Made by a program: the position numbers and the translations under genes. Shown here one piece after another: positions 42,659-51,939 of a DNA stretch of 64,000 bases. Origin of the DNA: Saccharothrix carnea (GTDB lineage: Bacteria; Actinomycetota; Actinomycetes; Mycobacteriales; Pseudonocardiaceae); NCBI RefSeq assembly GCF_003014735.1, contig NZ_PYAX01000004.1:558001-622000 (forward strand), in the 5' to 3' direction. How positions within the stretch are numbered: the stretch's first letter is position 1; each line of letters begins with the position of its first letter. The notes under the pieces were generated by a model. That model ran no database searches. It had not been told where the DNA came from and saw only the letters and a program-made list of their open reading frames with translations.

Positions 42659-43693
42659 TTACGTGCGGCCGGGCGCCGGACCCGTGGACTCGCGGACCAC
42701 CATCTCGGGCGGGCGGACGTCGACCGCAGCGCCCTCGACCTCGCCCAGGGACGCCAGCAGCACCCGGGCCGCCGCGCGTCCGAGCCCGACCAGGTCCTGG
42801 CGCACGGTGGTGAGCTGCGGGTAGACGAGTTCGCCGAGCGGCAGGTCGTCGTGGCCGATCACGGACAGCTCGCCGGGCACGTCCACGCCGAGCCGGCGGG
42901 CCGCGCTCATCCCGGCCACGGCCATGGAGTCGTTGGCGAACAGCACGGCGGTGGGGCGGCGGCGGTCCGCCAGCAGCCCGCCGATCGCCTCGACCGCGCC
43001 GGCGGCGGTGAAGTCGGACACGACCGAGTGGCTCGGGGCGAGGTCGTGCGCGGCCAACGCGTCCTCGAACACCCGCCGCCGGTAGACGGTGTGGACGCGG
43101 TCCTCGGGGCCGGACACGTAGGCGACGCGCCGGTGGCCGTGGTCGACGAGGTGGTCGACGGCGGCGCGGATGCCGTGGTCGAGGCAGGTGGCCTGCACCG
43201 AGGGCACCGGGTCTGCGCGCCACGGCGTGCCGATCAGCACGGCGTTCACGCCCAAGGTCCGCAGCAGCTCGAACCGGGTGTCGCCGATCCGGCTCTCGGT
43301 GAGCACGACGCCGTCGACCCGGCGTTCGTCGGCGAGCCTGCGGTAGGCGGCCTCCTCGGCGCTGGGCTCCTCGCCGACGATGTGCAGCAGCAGGCCGTAG
43401 CCGAGGGGGGACAGCTCGCTCTCCAGGCCGGAGATCAGCAGGGTGAAGTGCGGGTCGGCGCTGAGCAGGTCCGGCGACCGCTTGGCGACCATGCCGATGG
43501 CGCGGGTCTTCGCCGAGCGCAGGGCGACGGCGGCGGCGGACGGGGTCCACCGGAGCTTGCTCGCGGCGGTGAGGACGCGTTCGCGGGTGGGCGCGGAGAT
43601 GCCGCCCTTGCCGTTGACGACCTTCGACACGGCCGCCACCGACACACCCGCGAGGGCGGCGACGTCGGCGATCGTCGGCTTGCGGCTCACCAC
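42659..43693 (-). CDS. LacI-family transcriptional regulator
   Basis: 344 residues. The N-terminal helix-turn-helix reads TIADVAALAGVSVAAVSKVVNG, with the hinge near PSAAAVALRS. The ligand domain is periplasmic-binding-like (RAIGMVAKRSPDLLSADP; AVLFANDSMAVAGMSA). It is divergent from the GH5-like/ManD genes; two LacI-type boxes lie in the 68-bp spacer, so it probably represses that sugar operon and itself. The start is GTG 43693 or the adjacent GTG 43690. Confidence 0.9.
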   Translation of the reverse strand: MVSRKPTIADVAALAGVSVAAVSKVVNGKGGISAPTRERVLTAASKLRWTPSAAAVALRSAKTRAIGMVAKRSPDLLSADPHFTLLISGLESELSPLGYGLLLHIVGEEPSAEEAAYRRLADERRVDGVVLTESRIGDTRFELLRTLGVNAVLIGTPWRADPVPSVQATCLDHGIRAAVDHLVDHGHRRVAYVSGPEDRVHTVYRRRVFEDALAAHDLAPSHSVVSDFTAAGAVEAIGGLLADRRRPTAVLFANDSMAVAGMSAARRLGVDVPGELSVIGHDDLPLGELVYPQLTTVRQDLVGLGRAAARVLLASLGEVEGAAVDVRPPEMVVRESTGPAPGRT

Positions 43694-43695
43694 TC

Positions 43696-43761
43696 GGTAA
43701 ACGTTACACCGTCCGTCCCCGGTGCCTCGACAGACCGATGGTTAAACGATATACCTGTGCC
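43696..43761 (+). promoter_or_regulatory. Leaderless promoter with two LacI-type operators
   Basis: A -35 TCGACA (43727-43732), a 17-bp spacer and a -10 TATACC (43750-43755) place the transcript start at or next to the A of ATG 43762, so the message should be leaderless. A quasi-palindrome with central AACG, GGTTAAACGATATACC (43740-43755), covers the -10. A second box, GGTAAACGTTACACC (43696-43710), lies beside the LacI start. Both look like LacI-family operators. Confidence 0.65.
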
Positions 43762-45699
43762 ATGCAGCGCAACTCCGCCAAGCTCACCGGCCCCGACATC
43801 TGGGTGGGGGTCAACTTCTGGTCGCGGACCGGCGGCCCGCTGATGTGGCGCCACTACGACCCGTCCGTGGTGGACGAGGAACTGCGGGTGATGCGCGAGC
43901 ACGGGATCGGCCTGACCCGCAGCTTCTTCTTCTGGCCGGACTTCATGCCGACCGAGGACTCCCTGGACCCGGTGCTGCTGGCCCGGTACGACGACTTCCT
44001 CGACCGGCACCTCGCCTTGGGGATGCGGACGATCCCCACGTTCGTGGTCGGGCACATGTCCGGCCAGAACTGGGACCCCGCCTGGCGCGACGGCCGGGAC
44101 ATCTTCACCGACGAGTCGTTCCTGGACCGGCAGCGCTGGTACGTGCGCGAGCTGACCGGCCGGTGGAAGGACCACCCGGCCGTGGCGGGGTGGCTGCTGA
44201 GCAACGAGATCCCGATCTACGCCGACTGGCGGTCGCGCGGCATCGGCACGCTGGACGCGGACGCGGTGACGGCGTGGGCGGCGGCGTTGATCGGCGAGGT
44301 CCGCGCGGCGGGCGCGACCCAGCCGGTGTCGGTGGGCGACGGCGCGTGGGGCGTGGAGATCACCGGCCTGGACAACGGTTTCCGGGTCCGCGACCTGACA
44401 CCGCTGATCGACTTCCACGGGCCGCACGTGTACCGGATGGAGGACGACCAGCTGCGGCTGCACCTCGGCGCGGCGTTCGTCTGCGAGCTGCTCGACCTCG
44501 GCGGCAAGCCGGTGGTCCTGGAGGAGTTCGGCGTGACGTCGGACTACGTGTCGGAGGAGAACGCCGCGCACTACTACCGGCAGGTGCTGCACACGACGTT
44601 GCTGGCCGGCGCGACCGGCTGGATACCGTGGAACAACACCGACTACGACGACCTGGCCGACCAGGAGCCGTACCGGCACCACCCGTTCGAGATGCACTTC
44701 GGGCTGACGGACTCGGCGGGACGGCCGAAGGCGCAGCTGCGGGAGGTGCGCGCGTTCACGGAAGTGTTGCGGCGCACGGACTTCGCGCGGTTGCGGCGGC
44801 CGGACACGCGGATCGCGCTGCTGGTGTCGTCGTTCCTGGAGGCGCGGTACCCGTTCACGCAGCCCGAGGACGCGACGAGCGTGGCGGACCACGCGCGGCA
44901 GGCCTACATCGCGGCACGGGAGGCGGACCTGCCGGTGGGGGTGGCGCGCGAGCTGGACGGCGTGCCGGACGACTGCGCGCTGTACCTGGTGCCTTCGGTG
45001 AAGCAGCTCACCGCGCCGACGTGGCGGGCGCTGGTGGAGCGTGCCGCGGCGGGTGCGGTGGTGTACGCGTCGTACTTCGTCGGGGAGCACCGGACGCAGC
45101 GCGGACCGTGGTGGCCGAAGCTGGACGAGACGTTCGGCGTGGTGAAGCAGCTGCGGTACGGGTTGGTCGACCCGATCGAGGACGACCTGGTGCGGATGGT
45201 GTTCGTGCGGGACTTCGGTGGCATCGCGGCCGGGGAGGAACTGGAGTTCCGGGTCGGCGGGACGGCCGAGTCGCGGGCGTTCCTGCCGGTGGTGCCCGAT
45301 GGCGCGGAGGTGCTGGCGGTGGACGGGCACGGGCGGCCCGCGTTGCTGCGCCACCGGGTGGGTGACGGGTGGGTGGTGCTGTGCACGTACCCGGTGGAGC
45401 ACATGGCCGCGCGGACGCCCCGGGTGAACCCGGAACCGACGTGGCGGCTGTACGCGGCGCTGGCTCTCGAGGCCGGCGTGCCGCCTCGGGTGCGGGTGGA
45501 CGACCCGTTGGTGATGACGGGATTGATGGAGCACACCGTCGACGGGCGGGTGTTCGCGTGGTTCGTCAGCCAGCACGCGTCACCTGTCGTGGTGACGCCG
45601 CTGGTGGCCGGTGGATCGTTGGTGGGGTTGGACGGCTCGCCGCTGGACGCGGTGGAGCTGGGTGCGTTCGGCGTGCTGGTCGGGGAGGTCGTGGCGTGA
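43762..45699 (+). CDS. GH5-like glycoside hydrolase (mannanase/cellulase-type TIM barrel)
   Basis: 645 residues, no signal peptide, so cytoplasmic. A TIM barrel spans ~1-330 with the acid/base Glu149 in LLSNEIPIY and the probable nucleophile Glu255 in VVLEEFG, followed by [13 protein letters not shown] second domain (~350-530) looks like the glutamine-amidotransferase-like domain of related glycosidases ([18 protein letters not shown]), and a small beta domain ends the chain. It likely hydrolyses a short beta-mannoside or glucoside taken up by the cell. The GTG start of the ManD gene overlaps its stop. Confidence 0.8.
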   Translation: MQRNSAKLTGPDIWVGVNFWSRTGGPLMWRHYDPSVVDEELRVMREHGIGLTRSFFFWPDFMPTEDSLDPVLLARYDDFLDRHLALGMRTIPTFVVGHMSGQNWDPAWRDGRDIFTDESFLDRQRWYVRELTGRWKDHPAVAGWLLSNEIPIYADWRSRGIGTLDADAVTAWAAALIGEVRAAGATQPVSVGDGAWGVEITGLDNGFRVRDLTPLIDFHGPHVYRMEDDQLRLHLGAAFVCELLDLGGKPVVLEEFGVTSDYVSEENAAHYYRQVLHTTLLAGATGWIPWNNTDYDDLADQEPYRHHPFEMHFGLTDSAGRPKAQLREVRAFTEVLRRTDFARLRRPDTRIALLVSSFLEARYPFTQPEDATSVADHARQAYIAAREADLPVGVARELDGVPDDCALYLVPSVKQLTAPTWRALVERAAAGAVVYASYFVGEHRTQRGPWWPKLDETFGVVKQLRYGLVDPIEDDLVRMVFVRDFGGIAAGEELEFRVGGTAESRAFLPVVPDGAEVLAVDGHGRPALLRHRVGDGWVVLCTYPVEHMAARTPRVNPEPTWRLYAALALEAGVPPRVRVDDPLVMTGLMEHTVDGRVFAWFVSQHASPVVVTPLVAGGSLVGLDGSPLDAVELGAFGVLVGEVVA

Positions 45700-46925
45700 G
45701 GATCGCGGCGGTGGAGGTCGTGGTGACGTGCCCGGGGCGGAACTTCGTCACGCTGCGGATCACCACGGAGGACGGGATCACCGGTCTGGGTGACGCGACG
45801 CTCAACGGACGTGAGCTGGCGGTGGAGGCGTACCTGCGCGAGCACGTCGTGCCGCTGCTGGTGGGGCGGGACGCGTCGGCGATCGAGGACACCTGGCAGT
45901 ACCTGTACCGGGGCGCGTACTGGCGGCGCGGCCCGGTGACGATGGCCGCGATCGCCGCCGTCGACACGGCTCTGTGGGACATCAAGGCGCGGGCGGCGGG
46001 GATGCCGCTGTACCAGTTGCTCGGCGGGGCGTGCCGGGTCGGCGCGTTGGCGTACGGGCACGCGTCCGGGCGTGACCTGCCGGAGCTGTTCGACTCGATC
46101 CGGGCGCACCTGGAGCGCGGGTTCCGGGCGATCCGGGTGCAGACCGGGATTCCGGGACTGGACACGGTGTACGGGGTGGCGGCGTCGGCGGCCGGCGGCG
46201 GTGACCGGTACGACTACGAGCCGGCGCGGCCCACGGCGTTGCCGGTGGAGGAGAGCTGGGACACGCGGGCCTACCTGCGGCACGTGCCCTCGGTGTTCGA
46301 GGCGGTGCGGTCGGAGTTCGGGCCGGCGTTGCCACTGCTGCACGACGGCCACCACCGGATGACCCCGATCGAGGCGGCGCGATTGGGGAAGGCGCTGGAG
46401 CCGTACGACCTGTTCTGGTTGGAGGACGCCACGCCCGGCGAGGACCAGGCGGCGTTGCGGCTGATCAGGCAGCACACCACCACGCCGTTGGCGATCGGCG
46501 AGGTGTTCAACTCCATTCACGACTACACGACGTTGCTGAGCGAGCGGTTGATCGACTACGTGCGTTCGGCGGTCACCCACACGGGCGGGGTGACGGCGTT
46601 GAAGAAGGTGCTGGACTTCGCCGCGGTGTACGGGGTCAAGTCGGGGATGCACGGGCCGACCGACATCTCGCCGGTCGGCATGGCCGCCGCGCTGCACCTC
46701 GACCTGGCCGTGCACAACTTCGGCATCCAGGAGTACATGCCGCACACCGCGGAGACGCTGGAGGTGTTCCGGACGTCTTACACGTTCGTGGACGGTCTGC
46801 TGCACCCGTCCGACTCGCCGGGGCTGGGGGTGGAGCTGGACGTGGACGCGGCGGGCCGATTCCCCTACCGTGCCGCGTACCTGCCGGTGAACCGGCTGGC
46901 GGACGGCACACTCCACGACTGGTGA
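45696..46925 (+). CDS. manD: D-mannonate dehydratase (enolase superfamily, ManD/RspA)
   Basis: 409 residues. The enolase-superfamily barrel shows the ManD pattern: [64 protein letters not shown] and [13 protein letters not shown]. It dehydrates D-mannonate (or D-gluconate, at low rate in some members) to 2-keto-3-deoxygluconate. It is co-transcribed with the GH5-like enzyme by a GTGA overlap, under the LacI regulator, suggesting catabolism of a mannose- or uronate-containing sugar. Confidence 0.88.
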   Translation: MRIAAVEVVVTCPGRNFVTLRITTEDGITGLGDATLNGRELAVEAYLREHVVPLLVGRDASAIEDTWQYLYRGAYWRRGPVTMAAIAAVDTALWDIKARAAGMPLYQLLGGACRVGALAYGHASGRDLPELFDSIRAHLERGFRAIRVQTGIPGLDTVYGVAASAAGGGDRYDYEPARPTALPVEESWDTRAYLRHVPSVFEAVRSEFGPALPLLHDGHHRMTPIEAARLGKALEPYDLFWLEDATPGEDQAALRLIRQHTTTPLAIGEVFNSIHDYTTLLSERLIDYVRSAVTHTGGVTALKKVLDFAAVYGVKSGMHGPTDISPVGMAAALHLDLAVHNFGIQEYMPHTAETLEVFRTSYTFVDGLLHPSDSPGLGVELDVDAAGRFPYRAAYLPVNRLADGTLHDW

Positions 46926-46935
46926 GGCGGGCGCG

Positions 46936-47520
46936 GTGCGGAGGATCGTGTTGTGGCTCTCGGTGTCGTTGGACGGCTTCTTCGAGGGCGTGGACGGGTC
47001 GATCGACTGGCACTTGGTGGACGACGAGCTGCACTCGCACATGAACGCGAAGCTGGCGGTGATGGGCGCGTTCCTGGAGGGGCGGCGCACGTACGAGTTG
47101 ATGGAGGAGTACTGGCCGACTGCCGACCAGGACCCCGCCGCGTCCGGGCCCACGGTGGAGTTCGCGCGGATCTGGCGGGGGATGCCGAAGGTCGTGTACT
47201 CGCGGACGTCGAAGTCGGTGGGGCCGAACGCGACGCTCGTGCGGTCGGTGGTGCGGGAGGAGGTGCTGGCGCTGAAGGCGTCGGCGCGCGGTGACCTCGT
47301 CGTCGGCGGCCCCGACCTGGCCACCACCTTCCGCCGCCTGGGCCTGATCGACGAGTACCGCCTCTACGTCCACCCGGTCCTGCTCGGCCAGGGTCGGCCG
47401 TGGCTCACCCCGGAGGAGGCGAAGACCGACTTGGACCTGGTCGAGACGAGGACCTTCGGCAACGGCGTCGTCCTCCTCCGCCACCAGGTCCGCACCCCCA
47501 CTACTCACACCATCGGGTGA
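46936..47520 (+). CDS. RibD C-terminal/dihydrofolate-reductase-like protein
   Basis: 194 residues, DHFR-like fold of the RibD_C family: RIVLWLSVSLDGFFEG at the N-terminus, MGAFLEGRRTYELM and DLVVGGPDLATTFRRLGLIDEYRLYVHPVLLG. It probably binds NADPH; the substrate is unknown. GTG 46936 is 10 bp after the ManD stop. The last residues (HTIG) and the stop codon come from copy 2 of the 86-bp repeat element, so the natural C-terminus may have been extended by about four residues. Confidence 0.85.
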   Translation: MRRIVLWLSVSLDGFFEGVDGSIDWHLVDDELHSHMNAKLAVMGAFLEGRRTYELMEEYWPTADQDPAASGPTVEFARIWRGMPKVVYSRTSKSVGPNATLVRSVVREEVLALKASARGDLVVGGPDLATTFRRLGLIDEYRLYVHPVLLGQGRPWLTPEEAKTDLDLVETRTFGNGVVLLRHQVRTPTTHTIG

Positions 47521-47592
47521 ACATCGCCCAACAATGTACGGAAACACCGTTACCCCACCTCGGTTGAAAACCAGCGGAAGCCCGACCACCCC
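47506..47592 (+). repeat. 86-bp gene-end repeat element, copy 2
   Basis: It reads CACACCATCGGGTGAACATC at the start, with the invariant core ATGTACGGAAACACCGTTAC and CCTCGGTTGAAA, ending GACCACCCC. It overlaps the RibD-like gene's stop (TGA 47518-47520). The same orientation relative to the upstream gene is seen in copies 1 and 3. Confidence 0.85.
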
Positions 47593-48177
47593 CGACCGCC
47601 CACACACCGCACCGCCCACCCACACCGCCCACCCTCGCCTCCGACCCCGCACCGCACCGCACCGCCCACACTCGCCCACCGCTCGCCACACGCGCGCCCT
47701 TCACCCACCGCACCCACGCCCCGCACCCTCCGCCCGCCCGACACCAGGCCGCGAGACCGCCCCACGCAGCCGCACCCTCCGCCCGCCACACGACACCGCC
47801 CCACCACGCACCCCCGCGCCCAGCACGCACCGCCGCACCCCTGCGCCACCGCGCCCCAGCACGCACTCCCGCGCCGCCGCATTCCAGCAGGCACCCCCGT
47901 ACCTCCGCGCCCCAGCACGCACCCGCCGCGCCGCCGCGCCCAGCACGCACCCGCCGCGCCGCCGCGCCCAACCCCCGCCCCAGCACGCACTCCCCGCCGC
48001 CGCACCCCCTGCACGCTGGCCCGCGCGCCGCCGCACCCCTGCACGCTGGCCCGCGCGCCGCCGCAGCGCCACAACGACGGCACGCACGCACCGCACCGCC
48101 GCGCCTGGCACACAGCCCGGCCCCATCCGGACTCCGGCACACGCCTGCCGTTCCACGACGACCCGCTGGAGGTCACG
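47593..48177 (+). other. C-rich, G-poor repetitive tract after element copy 2
   Basis: For about 530 bp the plus strand is mostly C and A with few G and T. It is built of degenerate tandem units such as CCGCCCACAC, CAGCACGCACCC and GCACGCTGGCCCGCGCGCCGC (two copies near 48010-48060). Open frames through it give only Pro/Thr/Arg/His low-complexity peptides, so I read it as non-coding. The base skew resembles a Rho-loading (rut) region. Confidence 0.55.
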
Positions 48178-48309
48178 TTGGCCATCACCACTCCGGTCGT
48201 GGGGCTGGTCCAGGTCTACCCGGGCGGCCGGACGACCGTGTCCGAGAACGACTTCCGGGCGCTGTGCAAGCGCACCACGGGAAGGGTCCTCAATGGACTC
48301 GTCACGTAA
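48178..48309 (+). CDS. Possible 43-residue small protein
   Basis: TTG 48178 is preceded 6 nt upstream by GGAGG and opens a frame reading ITTPVVGLVQVYPGGRTTVS then ENDFRALCKRTTGRVLNGL, which looks more protein-like than the low-complexity DNA before it. It overlaps the start of the Lnt-like gene by 17 bp. I know no family for it. The similar-looking in-frame sequence just upstream may mean it is the tail of a decayed longer gene. Confidence 0.33.
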   Translation: MAITTPVVGLVQVYPGGRTTVSENDFRALCKRTTGRVLNGLVT

Positions 48310-49729
48310 CCGCACCCTGCTGGCCCTGGCGGCGTTGTGCTCGACCGCCCTCTTCCAGCTCGGCACGGGTCTGTCGCCGGTCGCCGCGATGACCTGGCTC
48401 GCGCCGCTCCCCCTCCTCCTCACCGCCCCACGCACGTCCGGCCGCGCCGCCGCCTGCCTCGCGTTCGGCTCGTGCCTGCTGGGCCTGACCAACAGCCGGC
48501 CGTTCCTCGCCCACTCCCACGACCTGCCGCTGTGGCCGTGGGGTGTCGCCGTCACGGTCGGTCTGGCGGCGACCTTCGCCCTCGCGGTCACGCTGTTCCG
48601 GGCGCTGCTCGTCAACGGCCGCACGCTCCTCGCCGTGACGACCGCACCGGCCGCCTGGGTCGCGGTCCTGTTCGGCGTGGCCTCGGTCAACCCCACGGGC
48701 ATCATGGGCACCTTGGCGACCACGCAGGCCGACGTGCCGCTGATCGTGCAGACCGCCGCGATCACGGGCGCCTGGGGCGTCGAGTACCTGGTCCTCTTCC
48801 TGCCGGTCGCGGTCGCCGCGGCACTGATCAAGCGTGACGCGCGGATCGCCGCAGTCGCCGCGACAGTGCTCGCGGTGGTGCTGATCAACGGCGGCGTGCG
48901 GCTGGCCCTGGACGACGGACCGACGCGGCGCGTCGCACTGGTGGCGAGCAACCACCACGGCTGGGTCACCGACCTGGGCACACCGGCCGGAACCGAGCTC
49001 GTGGCCGCATACGCGCGCGAGGTCGAGGCACTGCCGGACGGCGTCGCGGTCGCGGTGCTGCCGGAAGCCGCGTTCGGCGCGCACGAGGCCCGGCCCGCGC
49101 TACTGGTCGACACGATGACCGCGCTCGCCCGCGCGCGGGGCATCGACATCGTGGTCGGCTTCGCGCAGTGGACGGACGGCGAGAAGTACAACTACGCCTT
49201 GACGTTCCCGGCTTCCGGCGCCGAGCCCGTGCGCTACCTCGAGCACCACGACAGGGTCAGCCCTCCGGGGCACGACCTCACGCTCCTCGGCACGACCGGT
49301 GTCGTGGTGTGCGGGGACGTCGACCACCGCGACCCCACCGCGGACTACGCGATGGCGGGCGCACGACTGCTGGCCGTCCCGGCGTCCGACGAGCAGGACA
49401 ACGGCCGGCAGCGCAGCCGCACCGCGTTGCTGCGCGGTGTCGAGCACGGGGTGGCGGTGGCGTGGAGCGGTCGGTCCACGCGGCTGATGGCGGCCGACGC
49501 CCGCGGTCGGGTGGTGGCCGAGGCGAGCACCGGCGGCCCGGCGCCCTTCACCACGGTGGTCGCCGACGTGCCGACCGGTGACGGGCCCACCCCGTACGCG
49601 CGACTGGGGGACTGGTTCGCGTGGCTGTGCGTGGGCTTCGTCGTGACGGTCCTGGTCCGCTACCGGGTCGTCACCCGCCCGGGCCGACCTCAGAACCGGA
49701 ACGCGGCACGCACCACGGCGGCGTCGTAG
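48293..49729 (+). CDS. Apolipoprotein N-acyltransferase-like membrane nitrilase
   Basis: 478 residues. Five or six membrane helices (~8-210) precede a nitrilase-type domain (~220-440) and a last helix (~445-465), the Lnt layout. The catalytic Glu258 is in VLPEAAFG and Cys340 in VVVCGDVDH. Where Lnt has a Lys (Y-D-K-x-H), this protein reads YLEHH at 315-319, with Glu at the Lys position, so activity is uncertain. It would act on lipoproteins at the outer face of the membrane. ATG 48293 has GGAAGGG 6 nt upstream. Confidence 0.78.
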   Translation: MDSSRNRTLLALAALCSTALFQLGTGLSPVAAMTWLAPLPLLLTAPRTSGRAAACLAFGSCLLGLTNSRPFLAHSHDLPLWPWGVAVTVGLAATFALAVTLFRALLVNGRTLLAVTTAPAAWVAVLFGVASVNPTGIMGTLATTQADVPLIVQTAAITGAWGVEYLVLFLPVAVAAALIKRDARIAAVAATVLAVVLINGGVRLALDDGPTRRVALVASNHHGWVTDLGTPAGTELVAAYAREVEALPDGVAVAVLPEAAFGAHEARPALLVDTMTALARARGIDIVVGFAQWTDGEKYNYALTFPASGAEPVRYLEHHDRVSPPGHDLTLLGTTGVVVCGDVDHRDPTADYAMAGARLLAVPASDEQDNGRQRSRTALLRGVEHGVAVAWSGRSTRLMAADARGRVVAEASTGGPAPFTTVVADVPTGDGPTPYARLGDWFAWLCVGFVVTVLVRYRVVTRPGRPQNRNAARTTAAS

Positions 49730-51882
49730 GGGCGGTTGCCGGATTGGACCGGCATCGTGTCGGGTGGGCGCGGCCCGACCAGGGACGCCGCTTCGGTGGG
49801 CAGGCCGGGCCAGTGGTCGGTCACGGCCAGTTCCAGCGGCGTGCCGGGGGCCAGGTCGCACGTGATCTCGCGGCTCGACGACCCGTACAGCTCGAAGGTC
49901 GAGCCGGGGAGGTCCGTCGCGCCGAGGCGGCAGCCCCGCAGGCCCTGGTCGGACAGCGTCACGTGCGTCCGCCACGCCCGCGCGGTCGGCGTGACGCGGA
50001 ACGTCACGGTCCGCACGGCAGCGTCCGCGGAGCCGACCAGGGTTGCCGTGGGCGCGGGGAGGTTCAGGGCGGGTGCGGCGGCGCGCATCAGCGGGCCGTT
50101 CGGCATCGGGTACGGCAACGTCACCCGTTCCGGGTTACCGCCCAGCACGCGGGACGTCCACTCGTCGGGTTCGGGGTCGGCGGAGAGCCAGCTCGCACCG
50201 CCCGCGTCCTGCAGGTAGATCAGCGAATCGGGACGCGGCTCGTCCGGCGCGAAGCCGAACCGCACGGTCCCCGCGGCGATCAGGGCCACCGCTACCGCCA
50301 TCACGGCCAGGGTCGGCGTCCACGAGCGGAACGCCGTGAGCAGCGGCAGCAGCAAGATGCCCGCCAGCACCGCGAACACCACGGCCACCGCACTCAACGG
50401 CATGCCCAGCGCCACCGTCATCGTGCCGACCAACGGCGGGAAGATCGCCGCCGCCACCAGCGCCGGGAGGAACGCCGCCCGGGTCGTCCACAACGCGGGC
50501 AGGCCGAACAGCAGCGTCCACTGGAACAGGAACCCGGCGCCCGGCACGGCCACCGTCGCGGCCACCAGCAGCACGGCCGTCACGACCAGCACCCCGGCGA
50601 CCACGTCCGACGACGACCACCGGCGCACGACCCGGGCCGCGGCGAGCAGCACCGCCAACCCCAGCACGCAGAACCCGGCGACGAACCAGCCCCGCTCGTG
50701 CGGCTCGGACAGCGCCAGGAACCCCAGCCCCGGCCGCACCGCCGCCACCAGCGTCCACACCCCGAACGACAACGCGCCCGCCACGACCACCGCGCCGACC
50801 GCCACCCCGGCCACCGCGAGCACGCCCCGCCACCGCGAACGTCCACTCCGGACACCCAGGACCAGCAGCGACACCAACGCCGCCACCGTCACCGCGGCCA
50901 GCACCACCGCGAGCCACGTCGGGTAGTGCACCAGCAGCCGGGAGAACAGGTCGAAGTACACGGCGTCACCGCCACCGGCACGCAGGTCGCGGTCGCCCAA
51001 CGCCCGCACCAGCCCGACCATCGTCTCGCCGTGGTGCTGCAGGCTGCCCCGGTCCAACCGCTCCAGGTCGTCGTAAGGCGAGTGGTAGTCGTGCACGTGC
51101 TCGATGAACGCGCTGTTCAACCCCCGTGCGCCCGCCTCCTGGAACACGGTGAAGTCGCTGTAGTTCGGCATCCGCCGGTAGACCTCGTAGGCGAACGAGT
51201 TCGCGATCGGCCTGCTGCTCGCCGCACCGAACGCCGACACGAACGGCGCGTTGTCGGCACCGGTCTGGAACATCCACACCGGTCCGCCGCTCCCCCGCGC
51301 CTCCCAGTTCAGCACCGCGCCGACGCCGTCCACCCCGTTGCGCCGCACGTACGCTTCGGCGCCGAGCGTCCCGGCCTCCTCGCCGTCGGTGAACAGGAAC
51401 ACCACGTCGTTGCCCACCGCACCGGTCGTGACCGCGCGCAACGTCTCCAGCATCGCCGCGACCGCCGCGCCGTCGTCGGCCGCACCGGGGCCGGTGGGCA
51501 CCGAGTCGTAGTGCGCGACCAGCAGCAACGCCTTGCCGCCGCTCAGCGCCGGATCCGTGCCGCGCACGCGTGCCACGACGTTGTGCGGGGTGGCCACCCG
51601 GGCCACGCCCCGCCACGGCACGACGACGTCGTCGGACTCCACCGCCACCTCGGCGCCGAGGGCTCGAGCGGTGGCGACGAGGTAGTCGCGGACGCGTTCG
51701 CTGTCCGCCGAGCCGATCGGGTGGGGTCGTTGGGCGATGGCCGTCAGGTGCTGTTCGGCACGTCCGGCGGCGAACTCCCCCGGCGGCGCGTCGACCACCG
51801 GCGCGGGCGGCCGGAACGCCAGCACGGCCAGCGCACCCACCCCTGCGATCACCGTGAGCAGGGCCGACACCCGACGGATCAT
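49690..51882 (-). CDS. Membrane-bound M28-family metallopeptidase
   Basis: 730 residues. An N-terminal signal-anchor precedes an M28 catalytic domain (~40-310) with Zn ligands in LVAHYDSVPTG (His, then GAADDGA Asp), FTDGEEAGTLGA (Glu-Glu) and HVHDYHSPYDDL (His). About eight membrane helices (~320-560) and a C-terminal beta domain follow. The layout resembles ER metallopeptidase 1-type bacterial proteins. It probably trims peptides outside the cell. The 3' end overlaps the Lnt-like gene by 40 bp. Confidence 0.87.
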   Translation of the reverse strand: MIRRVSALLTVIAGVGALAVLAFRPPAPVVDAPPGEFAAGRAEQHLTAIAQRPHPIGSADSERVRDYLVATARALGAEVAVESDDVVVPWRGVARVATPHNVVARVRGTDPALSGGKALLLVAHYDSVPTGPGAADDGAAVAAMLETLRAVTTGAVGNDVVFLFTDGEEAGTLGAEAYVRRNGVDGVGAVLNWEARGSGGPVWMFQTGADNAPFVSAFGAASSRPIANSFAYEVYRRMPNYSDFTVFQEAGARGLNSAFIEHVHDYHSPYDDLERLDRGSLQHHGETMVGLVRALGDRDLRAGGGDAVYFDLFSRLLVHYPTWLAVVLAAVTVAALVSLLVLGVRSGRSRWRGVLAVAGVAVGAVVVAGALSFGVWTLVAAVRPGLGFLALSEPHERGWFVAGFCVLGLAVLLAAARVVRRWSSSDVVAGVLVVTAVLLVAATVAVPGAGFLFQWTLLFGLPALWTTRAAFLPALVAAAIFPPLVGTMTVALGMPLSAVAVVFAVLAGILLLPLLTAFRSWTPTLAVMAVAVALIAAGTVRFGFAPDEPRPDSLIYLQDAGGASWLSADPEPDEWTSRVLGGNPERVTLPYPMPNGPLMRAAAPALNLPAPTATLVGSADAAVRTVTFRVTPTARAWRTHVTLSDQGLRGCRLGATDLPGSTFELYGSSSREITCDLAPGTPLELAVTDHWPGLPTEAASLVGPRPPDTMPVQSGNRPYDAAVVRAAFRF

Positions 51883-51939
51883 CCGCAGACCCTAACCCGG
51901 CGGAAACCCGATCGACACCGCCTCGGGGCCCGGCGCACC

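Noticed and set aside
47593-48120. CRISPR-like array
   Set aside because: The repeats are short, degenerate and without unique spacers of constant length.
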